Below are positions 1 to 11,751 of a DNA stretch of 64,000 nt, piece by piece. The notes beneath the pieces were generated by a model that did no database searches, was not told the origin of the DNA, and was given only the letters and a program-made list of their open reading frames with translations. The stretch spans positions 30,434,958 through 30,498,957 of the forward strand of contig CM067355.1 in assembly GCA_034190875.2 (NCBI GenBank). The letters run 5' to 3'. Position numbers and translations under genes: made by a program. Numbering within the stretch: position 1 is the stretch's first letter; each line of letters begins with the position of its first letter. Source of the stretch: Urechis unicinctus (Eukaryota > Annelida > Polychaeta > Xenopneusta > Urechidae).

Positions 1-1495
1 ACTTATAAACCCTGAGGTTCCCCTTTAACTATCTAATTGATCAGTTCATCCACTGAGTAAATGTAACTGCCTGATTTACATTACAGATTGATACAGTGGA
101 AGGTGATTGCGTTAGCGGCAGATTGAGTAGTTACCTCATGGATAACACTGAGACAAGTGATATTACAACAAACTGTGCAGTCTAAGAACTATCAATGCCA
201 TGAGTAGCAAACACATCGAGTAATGACATACATAATGATTTGAAGGCAGTCATATTGGAAATGATAACTGACTGGATAGAGTGAGTAATGATGGGCCCAA
301 CGTTCTGTGGCTCAGTGACCTGCAGACTACATGCTTGCTATCCGTATCAACAACAAAGAAAAGTTATTTAGATTGTGGTATCACGATTCAATAATGCATC
401 CCCCAAATATATAGAACCATCTCTCATGAGGGTTATCCGGCTATTTGGCATGTTCATGAACTTACCTATCGCAATGGGACTTATCCTGACCTTTTTGTCA
501 ATCAATCAGAGGAGTGAATACCTGTTTTCTGTGTGAGTCACTTTCAGCAATTGAAATATTACAGCAGCTGTCCTTTATATGCAATAGATAGTATTTTCTG
601 AAGCATCTTTGGCATTGTCATCAAAATGTAGCAACGTGTTCGCAGCATCCACAGATGAGATCACCATAAAAACAGCGCGCATGTGTTTGTGCTCTCTCAT
701 CATGGTGAGTCCAAACGTGATATAGAGAACCAAACATGTGGCAGGCGAAAGGTTTTTTGGAAGTATTGCCTGTCAGACAAGACATAAACGGGGCTGCAGG
801 AGATCACATCGTCCCGGGAAAAACGCCAGATGCTGACCAACGGTCGTGATATCAACGTGATGGGAGAGAAAGAAGTACTGCGGGGCGAGAATAGCAGCTG
901 GTCACGTGTTATTTGGGACGAAGATGATTATTAGGGTGGCAAGACTTAATGGACAGATTAATGCATTGCACAGCAGAGATGAAAGCTATGGCATAACCAT
1001 GTAAAACTCTGTGATAGTTTATAGTGTTCTAATAGCAAATATATATTGTCTGATAAGGGAAGGGTGGTAGTGATCTGACGAAGCTGTGACATCATATCAC
1101 TTTGGTTCCGCATAACCTCAGATAACTTGTATTAGGACGAACTGTGTATTCTCCTGGTAATGCCATCCAAGTTCAGATCACATGATATGAACGCTTGTCG
1201 AAAGGCAATAATATTACAACTTGTCTTTACTCCGTCGTCTACTGTGTTATTAACATAAATGCATGTTGCAATTACGCTCTCAAACCAACATGATTTTTTT
1301 AAATTCTAGCGAAGGGGAATATGTGTCCTATTTCATTAAATAGACTAAATGGAACATGTTCTCTTTTGTTTAACCTAACTTAATCGTGACATTAGAAAGC
1401 TACCCAGCATTGAAATGGTCGGATCCTTAAGCAATGCTGTACATGGTGTGATTGATAATAAAGTCAGAATACGTATTATTGTTATAATGATTGTT
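1..1495. other. No gene seen; part of an old duplicated block
   Basis: No open frame with recognisable protein similarity is visible here. About 585-680 (GCATTGTCATCAAAA and flanks) resembles 18733-18800 and the equivalent part of the tandem units at 35.3, 41.0 and 46.8 kb, so this stretch includes a divergent, broken copy of the DNA found upstream of the sulfotransferase first exons. The rest is unassigned. Confidence 0.5.
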
Positions 1496-1768
1496 GATAT
1501 GGTGGATTACTAACGTCATGGCATGAGAGAATAAGATATGGTGGATTACTAACGTCATGACATGAGAGAATAAGATATGGTGGATTACTAATGTCATGAC
1601 ATGAGAAAATAAGATATGGTGGATTACTAACGTCATGGCATGGGAGAATAAGATATGGTGGATTACTAACGTCATGACATGAGAAAATAAGATATGGTGG
1701 ATTACTAACGTCATGGCATGAGAGAATAAGATATGGTGGATTACTAACGTCATGGCATGAGAGACCAA
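1496..1768. repeat. 39-bp tandem repeat, seven copies
   Basis: Seven head-to-tail copies of a 39-bp unit beginning GATATGGTGGATTACTAACG start at 1496, 1535, 1574, 1613, 1652, 1691 and 1730. Copies differ by single substitutions. Because 39 is a multiple of three, long frames encoding a 13-residue repeat stay open on the minus strand; these are by-products of the repeat, not genes. Confidence 0.95.
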
Positions 1769-2556
1769 GAGAATACGCGTTAGTCAGCACACATGCTTTT
1801 TTTATACATTCATTCATTTCCCTATAATACGACTTTTCCCTCTCAGTGTAACGTCAATAGCAGAACGAGAAGTTACGTTTTAAAGCAATTGTCGTGCAAT
1901 GTGTTAGAAGGTGTACTTGCTGATTTTTTTCAAATTCATCATCACTGCGCTGTATATCATAAACGGCCTCGGCCCTGAAGATGCAAGATCCAATTATTTG
2001 TTTCTACAAATCACGAACAGCATGATGTAGTGATGACTATACATTTATATGTTTGCGAAGGTATTCTATGACTGAACTAGGACTAGGCCTGACCATTTAA
2101 CCTCATGTATCGTACCCATGACGAAAGCAGTTCCAGCCAGCTCCACTTAACCAAACATCAATAGTCGCACATCATGTTCAATTAGATATGACTGCGTGTG
2201 TTCCTGTTAATCTGCAAGATATGTGCTGTATCATCTTACTTAATAGATATTCCTACTTGAACAATTGGAGACTTTCCTTTTGAATTCGCCAACTGCTAGC
2301 ACATCTCAAGTGACATGACGTCGAGCTTTTCCTAGTTACCAATATACAAAGACACAATATTATTTGCAATTTAAGTTCGATTTGTCATACTTGTGAACCG
2401 GGTGTTTATAACAGCGGCTCAAACAGGCTCAATCATTCAAAGAAAATACTCGTTTATGTGTTTAAAAATAACTAATTCATTTACATAATCTAAATACATG
2501 TATGGTTAATACAAAGACGACCGAGTGAATAACTTATAGATAAAAACGATGATAAC

Positions 2557-2790
2557 ATGGCCGACCTAAAGCTGTCAGGTCTTAAGAGGAGACTTTAAAG
2601 TGAAGACAATCTGCCCTACTCCTAGCAGCAGAGGAAGCTAAACTGAGTAGGGACAGACAGATGAATGAAAGCAGCGAGAAAGCTGATGAGATCAGCAAGA
2701 AGGTGAAACAAAGCAGCCAAAGGACGTAAACGACTGATATTAGCTGGACATAAGCTGAGCTTTATCAGCGCGAACGTGTCGAGAGGGTGA
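2557..2790 (+). pseudogene. Broken helical ORF, possibly transposon-derived
   Basis: An ATG at 2557 opens a frame starting MADLKLSGLKRRL and hits TAA. After an apparent frameshift, another frame gives a charged helical stretch (AEEAKLSRDRQM ... SEKADEISKKVKQSS) ending in TAA near 2730. The short basic start followed by a coiled-coil-like segment resembles the N-terminus of some retroelement gag-like proteins, but I cannot name the family. It could also be chance. Confidence 0.2.
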
Positions 2791-2969
2791 AAACAAGCTT
2801 ATTTGTCAGAACAATTAGGCTGCCACGAACTGTCTTATACAATAAAATATTATCATACCACTACATAAATGTACACCACACAATACAAAACAATTGCTAA
2901 TGGCAAACATACACAAACACTGTCAAATAAACATATGGATTTGTGATCTAACATAATTGGTGGTAATGA

Positions 2970-3640
2970 TTAACAAACGAATTATACGATAAACATGATG
3001 CAAATAAACCGGAAGCATAGCAGTATCCTGGCGGGGAATTACAAAATCCCTATAGATTGAACCGCGGCAGAGCAAGCTGTTTATCCGAAAATACGCGTCG
3101 CCTCCCTTGAATACACAGTTATGCATTGACCCATGCAACACCACGCACCTGCTGCCAGCCCGAGCAGCACTGCCGCGCCACATTGTATTTGGGTTTTGAT
3201 TCGTTCAATAATTCATTCAGCAAAGTCGGCTTGGTGTTATAGTGTCTTGCAAACAACACTTCGTAACACGTTCCTGTGTAATTAAGTTTCTCTGAATACC
3301 TGCTGTAGATTCGCCATGTCCGGGGTTCACACATTTACGGTACCAATTCAGAACGTAACCAGAAAATATATTTCTGTTGCGACTTTGAGCAGGAATATTT
3401 CCTGGAAACAGGCGCTATACAAATGCCTTACATGTTATGCACAAACATCACAACGTAAATACACACTTTGAACAATACAGGTGTCAGGCAACACATGGAA
3501 AGACGTTCTCGGGTGAAATAGCCGAATGATACCGTATTGGCGTAGAATCCAACTTCCATGTGGCATCCAACCAAGTATGTCTAGTCTAATAAAGTATAGT
3601 CAATTCAAGTATCCTTGATCAGTTTCACATGCATCTGAAT
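2970..3640. repeat. Divergent copy of tandem-unit spacer
   Basis: This stretch aligns by eye with 18800-19275 and with 35390-35840, 41110-41560 and 46870-47300. Shared landmarks are AAATAAACCGGAA, GTGTTATAGTGTCTT, GATTCGCCAT and TTCTCGGGTGAAATAGCCGA. It is the most diverged member of that family and shows the cluster was already duplicated before the recent 5.7-kb triplication. No gene is visible in it. Confidence 0.75.
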
Positions 3641-5471
3641 GATTCTGACACAGCCAACGCACAAAGCTTTGCAACCAATGCCATGGAATGTTTACTACAT
3701 AGTTCGGCCCCTTTTATTGTAGCATTTTCCCCATTAAAACCTTACATACAATTGAAATTGTTTGCCAGTGGACTTGTAATAGATAGTTTCCAGGGGCTGT
3801 GTGTGCCTCCACACCTCAATACTCAATGACATTTCAAGTCCGTTTGTGACATATCCGTTTGGAGATGACGTAGTAAAGGTTCTCGGGTGCCGTCACTGTC
3901 ATCCTGGAGAGAAATGAATCGCTCCAGTTTCTTGAAAAAGAAACCAGAACCCCTTGTGGCTGCAACTTTGATGATCGCTCTGCGAACGAGGTCAATTCAG
4001 AGAATAGAGAGCTTTACTTTGGCATCCACCCTTGGACTGCTACCTGCGACATGCCTGCACATACTGTCACACGTCAAGCTTGTTCTTTGATCAGATCCCT
4101 CTGTCATCAGAGGGAACTAGCATTAATTGGGCACCGATATTGCTGATCCTTCCGTGCAGCAAGCTCCTCTATAGCGCGTTACTCTCCATAACGATGAGAA
4201 CCTGGGTAAACTTGTACAATGTTGTTGATTGATATTGTTATTGCTAATTTGTCTCGGCTGCGCAGCCAGTTATAAAGTGCTTGTGTTGTGTCACGTATAC
4301 AAGCAGAGTATTGAAGTACACTATTATCTTTAAACCAAAGGGACAGTTCCAAAACTAATAGCATACATGGTTCATGACTCGTAGCATCAAGGTGAAACGT
4401 TTTGGTGTTGTGCGTCTCTTCTCTATCATTCTTTACAAGGTCTTAATTTAACAGAAAATGCACTCAGCGAGATATTCGTCCAAATTTAGCGTAATTGTAT
4501 TATTCCAGAGATTTCAAGCAAACGATTTCCAACAAAGTCTACATAGCAACACAAAAATGCTGTACCGACAACTTAACTAAAATTCACGCGACCCGGTAAA
4601 TCGATGAAGTGCGCTGCTAAATAAGTCCAGCAAGGACTCCTGTTGTACAATGTAGGGTTGACACTCGGTTTATCTAACACAATATGGTGTCATAAAGCCC
4701 TTGCTAAACGGGAATAATTGAAAAGCTGGAAGTATTGCATTGCATGTTCATAACGTATCTAAGTCTACTCTGAATAATTTATGCCCCAAAGCTAGTGGAT
4801 ACATGAAATATCAGCTGACAACAATCGACACATTCGCACGCCGCGTGTTCAGCTGTATGCTTGCACGTTCATTGGCGGGTCGATATATTATCATGGAAAT
4901 GATATGCTCAAATACTGACTATAGGAAAGACACTTGCTGAGAGAACAGAACCACAATCAGAAAAACCGGAAGCAAGCACATCAAAGGCTGCTCTGTGGAA
5001 AGGAAAACCGGATGTAGCAAATATCGTCCTGTATTAACTGATGGCAATGTAGAAGATGTTTTCAAAAATACTGATCATTCGTGAAGTAGCAGGTGTTGTA
5101 TTGATTCTCATTTGCTGTAAGCTGTTCGCTAGGTCACGTGATCTCCAGAAAACAGCGACTGATAAGCACTTTGACACACAACAATGACAGACAGATGTAA
5201 CGAGTGATAATGAATATAATAGTCGTTGTCAATCGAGTTGATGCCGTGTCGGCTTAATTAAACATAACCTCATATATACGTAGCCTGTCAACTTGGCTCA
5301 GCTCCAATGCTCTCATCGAGCAGTAAATCCATATCATCCCATCCCTCACCGCATCTTCTAGTTAACCCGACTCAGGACCACTTCAACATCGGTATAAGAA
5401 TTTGAACTGTGAAACACAAGGTTAATTGTGTACTGCAATATCATCGGTTGTGAATAGAAAATTTGGAGTTG

Positions 5472-5520
5472 ATGTTGTTGTTGTTGATGATGATGATGAT
5501 GATAATGATGATGTGGAGTT
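5472..5520. repeat. Trinucleotide microsatellite (GTT/GAT)
   Basis: A run of GTT triplets passes into GAT triplets inside duplication block copy 1. The same compound tract, with other lengths, recurs at 25326-25402 and 52642-52712, so it predates the block duplication. Confidence 0.9.
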
Positions 5521-6714
5521 GGAGGTTGGTGAAAGATGCAGATGATAATGAAAGGATCTGGTTGATACATTAGCCCAACCTCTAACTCCGGTCACTGAGG
5601 CTTTAAAGCCAGACCACAGACCATGCACTGCTGGCAAAGTGCTAAAAGCTACGCTAAGTGGCGTGTTGGCTCATGCCCGACAGCATATGCCTCTGTACAC
5701 CATGCCGTTTGTGTTTATTATAACCACCTGGAAAATTCTGGTAGCTGTACTCTCGACAAATAAGATATCTCCATTTCTGCAATGTAAGTAGTAGCTTCAT
5801 GTGCGTTTTCTGAATTTATTGCAGCTCCACCTGAACGTGAAAATGCTGGCCCCTTATTGTTCAAGTTCTCAACCCCGAGTCAGTGTTCTTATATTCTGCA
5901 ACACTGTTTCACGCACAAACTTTGCCCACGCAAATCTGACACAAAAGCGTTTTCAGCAAATGAATAAAGAGGAAAGAGAAAAATCAGAGGAAGAAAAATA
6001 AAAATGAAGATCTATTTCTTTATCCTAGGCATACCAGAATTACAACAACTGTTGTTATATGAAAAATACAGGTGCTGAAAAACGGGATGCTCAAGACTTT
6101 AAATATCAACTTTCTCATCAACGCCGAATATAAAATGTACCTTAAACTGGTATATATGCAATGTATGTTACAATGTGTTTTATGTTGAGCACATCAAACC
6201 CTAATTATAACGACTAGTTGTAGATAAGCGTCTTAGAGGTGATTATAAGCTGCACGCTTTCTTAGCTAGTTGTAGTTGCTATCCAATCATTTCCTTGATT
6301 TTCCTATGAGGCTGCTTACAATTTGAATTATTTCGCCTTTGATCTGCATCATCTGCTGCCATGGCTATCACAAGGGGAAAGGTAATGCCTCATGCAAAGC
6401 CTGCCTTCTATTGACGTGGTTCAGACTGGGAAATATTGCGGCTCTTATTATCACTGTTATTTTAAGTGGGATACATTTTCATAGGCAATATGTTTTGGGG
6501 TACTCGATCAACGAAAACCTTTTCACAGTAGGTGTTCCTGTTCGTCATAAATCATTTGTCAAGTTTCCTCTGATAACATCGCGCTGCTTATTGAGCCTAC
6601 AGCCATTCATGCACACGCACATAGAGACATTTCTGTTCTGCGTATCAGGTTTAAATTATTCACCAACACAAAAGCATATTATTTGTTTGGCATTCATATT
6701 GCAATATATCTGTT

Positions 6715-6862
6715 GTAAAGTCTACGTGGCTCAATTATGTTGTCTTGGGACTATACTGTCGCTAGTTACACTAACGAATGTGCTATGAATTCCAGAAATT
6801 ATGTGTATTACAGAGAGCAATGACACCCAGTGTTTGATACAGATAACCACGCAACAACACAG
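6715..6862 (+). pseudogene. Remnant of sulfotransferase exon 1
   Basis: The bases from GTCTACGTGGC onward match the first exon of the minus-strand sulfotransferase (33903-34253), which starts [13 protein letters not shown] and encodes a signal anchor. Here the start codon is not visible and the frame is broken, so the transmembrane segment cannot be read through. It lies about 460 bp upstream of the recognisable second exon at 7324 and is probably the dead first exon of the same plus-strand copy. A sister remnant is at 53624. Confidence 0.55.
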
Positions 6863-6916
6863 GTATGGTTCATTCTTCAAAGGAGGCGTTAATTATGCCA
6901 CATCATAAAATTGATA

Positions 6917-6932
6917 CCCCCCCCCCCCCCCC
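6917..6932. repeat. Poly-C run (16)
   Basis: Sixteen consecutive C followed by ACCACCACC. A mononucleotide run of this length is prone to length error in assemblies. Confidence 0.9.
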
Positions 6933-7769
6933 ACCACCACTCCGTAGGCGCCAAAGGATACATTTCTTTTTTAGACAATCAGCGAAGATTTCTCTACAAT
7001 GACGTCCAGAAATTGAGCCAATAATCAAAGGGATTCTTTATCAGATGATATGGCGAGGAAATCGGTAGGTTGACGAACGATAACTGTCCAGATGTAATGC
7101 TTTCCTGAAATAAGAGATTTAAGATACAAACCAACCGTACATCTTCAGTCAAGATATATGAGGTTCTATTTCGAGCACCGCTTGTGTAATATTAATCCAT
7201 ATATACTTCCGAAGTAAGAATAAAGTGGCGCCTATAAGATATACGTTAAATTTACTCATTTACCCAGGAGATTGCAGGATTGTTTGCCAATAATCACTAT
7301 TTTATAAGTTCTTGGCTGGTTAGGAACCAATTCCTCTTCTCCAGGATTTAAGAAATCTCTGTTGGCTAGAGCGAGTCAATGCTGCTTACAGCAGTACCGA
7401 CAACAAAATCGTCTTTTCAACCTATGGAACGAAACAGAAAAAGGCACTGAACAAAATGCGACGCATCATCGTGTCACATTGTTTGAGCAATAATGGTATG
7501 TTGTGGAGACTGAGATGCTTGCCCTACTTTTACATCGCTAGTGTTTCTATGTGCGACACCATTGATTTGGCAAGCACCCTCACACGACATCCCCTTATTA
7601 TAAAACGACTGCTGAAGGAACCTTCCTACTGGAACAGAATTCTTTATCATGGTGAAAACAAACTAATGATATATTTGTCTATTTCAATGATACTAGTTAG
7701 TGTTGCACTAAAAAGTGCATTGAATGAGAAAAATAGTATGTACAAAGGGGGTTTTGGGACATCTTGTTT

Positions 7770-8705
7770 GTTTCAACCCACAGGAGCTAAAATCATTTCC
7801 CTTTAATACAATGACAGTTCTGGAACACCTGGGTTTTTTTAACCCACAGGGGCTAAACAGCCTTACACAGCCACCTTTTCTGTACACATGGACCTGAAAA
7901 AAGTTGCCACGGCCCCACAGCAGCCCCATAGCCGTGTTTTGAAAGTTTTCTTTATGGAACAGGCTTTTAAATAGATCCTCTTTGACGCGCTCCTCCATCT
8001 TGCCTAGGGTTATCACGCAAACCGCAAACTAAGACGCAAACCCTGTACAGAGCCTCCGAACGCCAAAGATACAGCTAGAGAATAGAACTCCAAATAGCCA
8101 CAGGACCAAACTACCAGTGTGAAATACAGGAGCATGAAAAGAACAACCATCTGCCCACAAATAGCACCATCATCTTACAGAGAGCACCATCAGCCATACA
8201 AACACAACCACCATAAATAACACAGCTGCAAACAAAACATAGACAAAACGGATCTAACAATTGCCAAAGAGCATAACCAGCCAACAAACCGACAAAGGCA
8301 GCAATCAGACAGGTAAAGATAAAACAGCAGAGCAACCACTTCCGGCAATAGACAGAGAACAAACAAAACAGCCACAGTGGCACAAACAACACACAGTAGT
8401 ACCATCAGTAGAAACCTCAGCAGCACTTTTGGGACACGCACAAAAAACAGAAGTACCACCACACAAACACATACAAAAATACAACAAAACCTACCATACC
8501 ATGGAACATACACAAACAAACAAAAAAACATATTGAACACATCCACAAAAAACACATTGGGAGCACCATCAAAGTGGCACAAAATACAGGCATACAACAA
8601 ACACAGGCATGCAAACAACACAGACGAAACAACCACACAGGTCTTTTAGGTGTCCTAGATCCGGCATTATTGTATGGAAAGTTTTTGACCCCTGTTGGTT
8701 GAAAA
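7770..8705. mobile_element. Non-autonomous inverted-repeat element (tentative)
   Basis: About 65 bp at 7770-7832 (TTTCAACCCACAGGAGCTAA ... CTGGAACACCTGGG) is matched imperfectly, in inverse orientation, at 8640-8705 (its complement reads TTCAACCAACAGGGG ... GGACACC). Between them is strand-asymmetric, CA-rich DNA with loose internal repetition and no credible protein. A second TTAACCCACAGGGGCTAA at 7839 repeats the left end. It sits where exons 3 and 4 of the surrounding pseudogene should be. The superfamily and target-site duplication could not be determined. Confidence 0.4.
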
Positions 8706-8850
8706 AATGAACCAGAAGCTGTATTGCATATACTACTGGAATACTTCGCTGTTATTTTGTACAAATAACCCGACAAAATGTTCGTGTGAACGGTAACAAA
8801 CAAGTATATCAATAACATTGCGTAGCAAGAGAAAGTTTGGGGCTAGAGAA

Positions 8851-9172
8851 AGGGTTGAGCACGAGAAAGGTTGTATAAGGAGAACGGATGGAACAACTGA
8901 TAGGGTGGGGCATGAGTTATTTATAGCAGAAAAAACATTGGAGAAAGAGAATGGGTGGAGCAAGAGAAGGGGCAGAGAAAGAGAAAAGAAAGAGCAAAAG
9001 AAAGGTACAGCAAGAGAAAGGATGGAGACAGAGAAATTGTGGAGCAATAAAGGGTGGAGCACGAGTAAGGTGTATCAGTAGAACGGATGGATCAACAGAA
9101 AGGGTGGGACATGTGAAATTTATAGCAAAAGAAACACTGGAGAAAGAGAAAGGGTGGAGCAAGATATGGAAA
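8851..9172 (+). repeat. Purine-rich repeat, 200-bp period, two copies
   Basis: AGGGTTGAGCACGAG at 8851 recurs as AGGGTGGAGCACGAG at 9051, and about 120 bp after each start align well (GAACGGATGGA, TTTATAGCA, CATTGGAGAAAGAGAA or its variant). The strand is almost pure A and G with many GAGAAAG sub-motifs. The open frames across it are compositional. Confidence 0.8.
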
Positions 9173-10314
9173 CGAATCTAAACATTTACGGAATATTCCT
9201 TATGCTTTCCATATAACAGCTAATCATCATTTCAATCATGTGTTATATTAGTTTTCCCATAGACTTTTAAATACATGTTAAATCCAATGTTGTTTTTGCT
9301 TCATTCACCAGTTGTATCCAGTTCCAACATATTCATCATTGTCCCCCCATGGCTAGTGGGTATCGATGAAAAGACCCAGTAGCCGACGCTGCTGGCAAGT
9401 CTGAATATTTGCATGTAGAAGCTTTCCAATGTCATAAATGCATAATCACAATATGTCTGTATGGCACGTATGTGTGTTTCTAGATTGTTGTCCGAGTATC
9501 TGTTCTTTGTACCAAATTTTGAAAAGAGTAAAGAAAAATTCAAGACATTTGTAGCACGTGCTGTTAGTATAGAGGAATAGTGCTTCGCTAAAGGCTACTC
9601 CAAGCCACATGCAAAAAATGCCACTGCAATGACCGAGTAATACCTGTATGTGAAAACACTGTTTACTTGCTTAGCTGTCATGATATAACTTGTCGTGTAA
9701 AAACCAATATAAGATAGAAGATTCAACAATTAAGCTATGAAGCAATGAAACGTGTCATGTATGTATATAATTCATTTTGCAGCGTAGAATATGGAGGGCC
9801 TTTATAGTATCTTTACACGGGACTGGTTACAAGTGTTTCCAAGAAACCAGATACATATCACTCGATTGGAGGACTATTCCAAAAACAGGATGCATATTGC
9901 CAACGAAATTGCTGACTTCCTTGACATTGGTTTGTTGATGTAGTTTTTGTACTAAACTGCCTCATGAGAATGTTATCGATGTCGTAAGCTACTAAGTTTG
10001 AAAATACTACGCCTTGTTACATTAAAAGTGTTAAAGTTTAGAATGGCTGTAATATATGGTACGCTATATATTTTCACTGTTGTTTTTTTATTTCAGAATG
10101 CAATAATTAATAAGCAATTATTTCTTGTTTCTAGACCTCTTCTTATCTCAATTCATTGCCCGTTACGAACTCAGGAAAGGCCCAGAAGAACGCTGTCTGT
10201 GGCAAACTGTGGGACGATACAAAGAGCCTAATTGACAATTAATACAAACCGTGTAATAAAATGCTGGCTAAACAATTAGAAGATGATAGATACTTGTGGC
10301 GAGATTTGAAGTAA

Positions 10315-11751
10315 GTTTCAATCCAGAGAGGATATCTTGGGTGAAATACACCGCTCATTAGCACTCGTTTTTTTCGTTTAATCATTCCACCACTCACACT
10401 TTAAACCAGTGAATGCATTTCCTCGGTTCCTGAGCTTAAGTCCTAATTCGTTCAAGATGATATGATATGGTGTGAATAATTGTAAAGACTGAAGTATTGC
10501 ATTGAATATTTTTACTTACCAGAGTCAAGTACTTAATGCTCAAAAGCTAGTGTGTACTAATGCATACAACACGCGCTATAATATCAGCTGACATTAAGCA
10601 ACACACTCGCATGTCACATGTTTTGCCCCGCATGTTAAGCTTGCTTGTTCATTGAGGGTTGGTATTTTAATAGGGAAATGATTCATGAACAAATACAAAA
10701 AAGTATACTTGTTGACTAGCGCGTTTTCTCTTGGTTCTTTTCACCATGCCGATAGTAGTCCACAATGCCACCAGGTTATATAAAGATATCAATTATATTC
10801 TGACTGTATAATAAATCGCGTGGTTTGCATCATTGCATAAGAATATTGCCATATCATTGCCTGGTATCTGTGTAAATTGTACAATCTAGATGGGACAAAA
10901 ATGGTCCTACACGTAACATACATGGGTAAAGAAATGCTGGTAATTGTAACAGAAGCAACCGTTGTATACCTACGTCTATTACGCATTTATGTTGCATTGG
11001 AATTGTGATGCTAGATTATATGGCAAGGCCAAAGGGAACAATAAAGAATGTGCACCTATTTACTTTTGATGCCACAGCTATATGTTACACTTTCACAGAG
11101 GCGCTACCAGCCGTGTCACTTGTTTCATCCACAAAACGTCAAAATGTTGTAATGGAAATGACGCTAGCCCATATATTTGTTGTAGATTTGGGTTTTGATT
11201 TTTACTCCTGACTACTCTCATGTTGCTCTCATGTTACATCATTGCTGCCTTTAACGAGCTTGTTAATCAAAACAATCAAACGTCATCGAGATGGGCGAAT
11301 CCTAAACTTATGATTGCAGCACCCTCAATTCCTAAAGGAGCAGCAGCAAATCACTGGACGCCAATGACTAAATACAGTAAAGGAGATGGTCGAGGAGCAC
11401 ACCGCTACTTCTAGCTCCTCTCACTGAAACCCTCAATGTAAGAGCAGGAGAGAATGACAATGTTGGAAGAGTACAGAAGTCAACTATACACAAAGCAATC
11501 GGCTTAAGTATAGAAGTACAAATACTCAAAGAAGTGCTAAGAAAGCATGTGTTATTGTATCCTTTGGCTCATTTCCCTCGTTACCAGTCTAGCTAATCTG
11601 TACAGCGCGTCATGTCGATAGCGCCAAGCTGAGCAATATCATACGACCAGCTGAAATGTAATCAAATACTCAGCTTGCTTGCCACTTATGTCTCAACGAT
11701 ATCAATAACATCATCAAGAGGAAGTTTAGTACCAAAAGTAGATCAACAAAC
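10315..11751. other. No gene seen
   Basis: Spacer between the plus-strand pseudogene and the next minus-strand one. I looked for the terminal sulfotransferase exon (NYYKPW ... FLWRD) on the minus strand and did not find it. A short stretch near 11310-11400 (AATCCTAAAC ... GGTCGAGGAGCAC) loosely resembles 15540-15635, as expected for paralogous flanks. Confidence 0.5.

Larger units (their letters stand above)
3860..7322. repeat. Segmental duplication block, copy 1 (oldest)
   Basis: Paralogous to 23900-26265 and 50890-54040. Landmarks in order are GAATCGCTCCAG...TTGTGGCTGCAACT (3910-3970), the GTTGTT/GATGAT trinucleotide tract (about 5475), ATTGCAGCTCCACC (about 5818), a purine-rich GAAGAAAAATA end near 6000, and TTGCAGGATTGTT (7272). 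Copy 1 keeps an extra segment (6000-6900) with a first-exon remnant of a plus-strand sulfotransferase. Apart from that and the minus-strand helical frame at its left edge (see findings), no gene is seen. Confidence 0.8.
7324..10314 (+). pseudogene. CHST15-like sulfotransferase pseudogene, plus strand
   Basis: A decayed carbohydrate sulfotransferase. Exon 2 (7324-7651) is open and reads EPIPLLQDL ... LRCLPYFYIAS, but the PAPS 5'-phosphate loop, FYIAGVSKCGTTDLA in the better copies, has become FYIASVSMCDTIDLA, losing the key Lys and Gly. Exons 3 and 4 are absent, replaced by repeat DNA at 7770-9175. Exon 5 (9484-9645) has an in-frame TAG at 9578. Exon 6 (9783-9929) is one base short of the 148-bp form seen in the copies at 14 kb. 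The last exon (10135-10314) is frameshifted and has TAA at 10240, where better copies read NYYKPW. Splice sites remain recognisable (AG before 7324, GTATGT after 9645). A dead gene; the fold assignment is secure. Confidence 0.85.

Noticed and set aside
270..920. Possible piggyBac-type transposase remnant
   Set aside because: A vague pattern around 330-500 could not be confirmed by any conserved motif.
1496..1768. CRISPR-like array
   Set aside because: The 39-bp units are directly adjacent with no unique spacers, and the window is plainly eukaryotic.
6339..6788. 149-codon plus-strand ORF
   Set aside because: It spans non-coding duplicated DNA and reads the sulfotransferase exon 1 remnant in the wrong frame.
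8111..8818. Cys- and Val-rich membrane proteins on minus
   Set aside because: They arise from CA-rich, strand-asymmetric repeat DNA inside an inverted-repeat element, with overlapping frames open.
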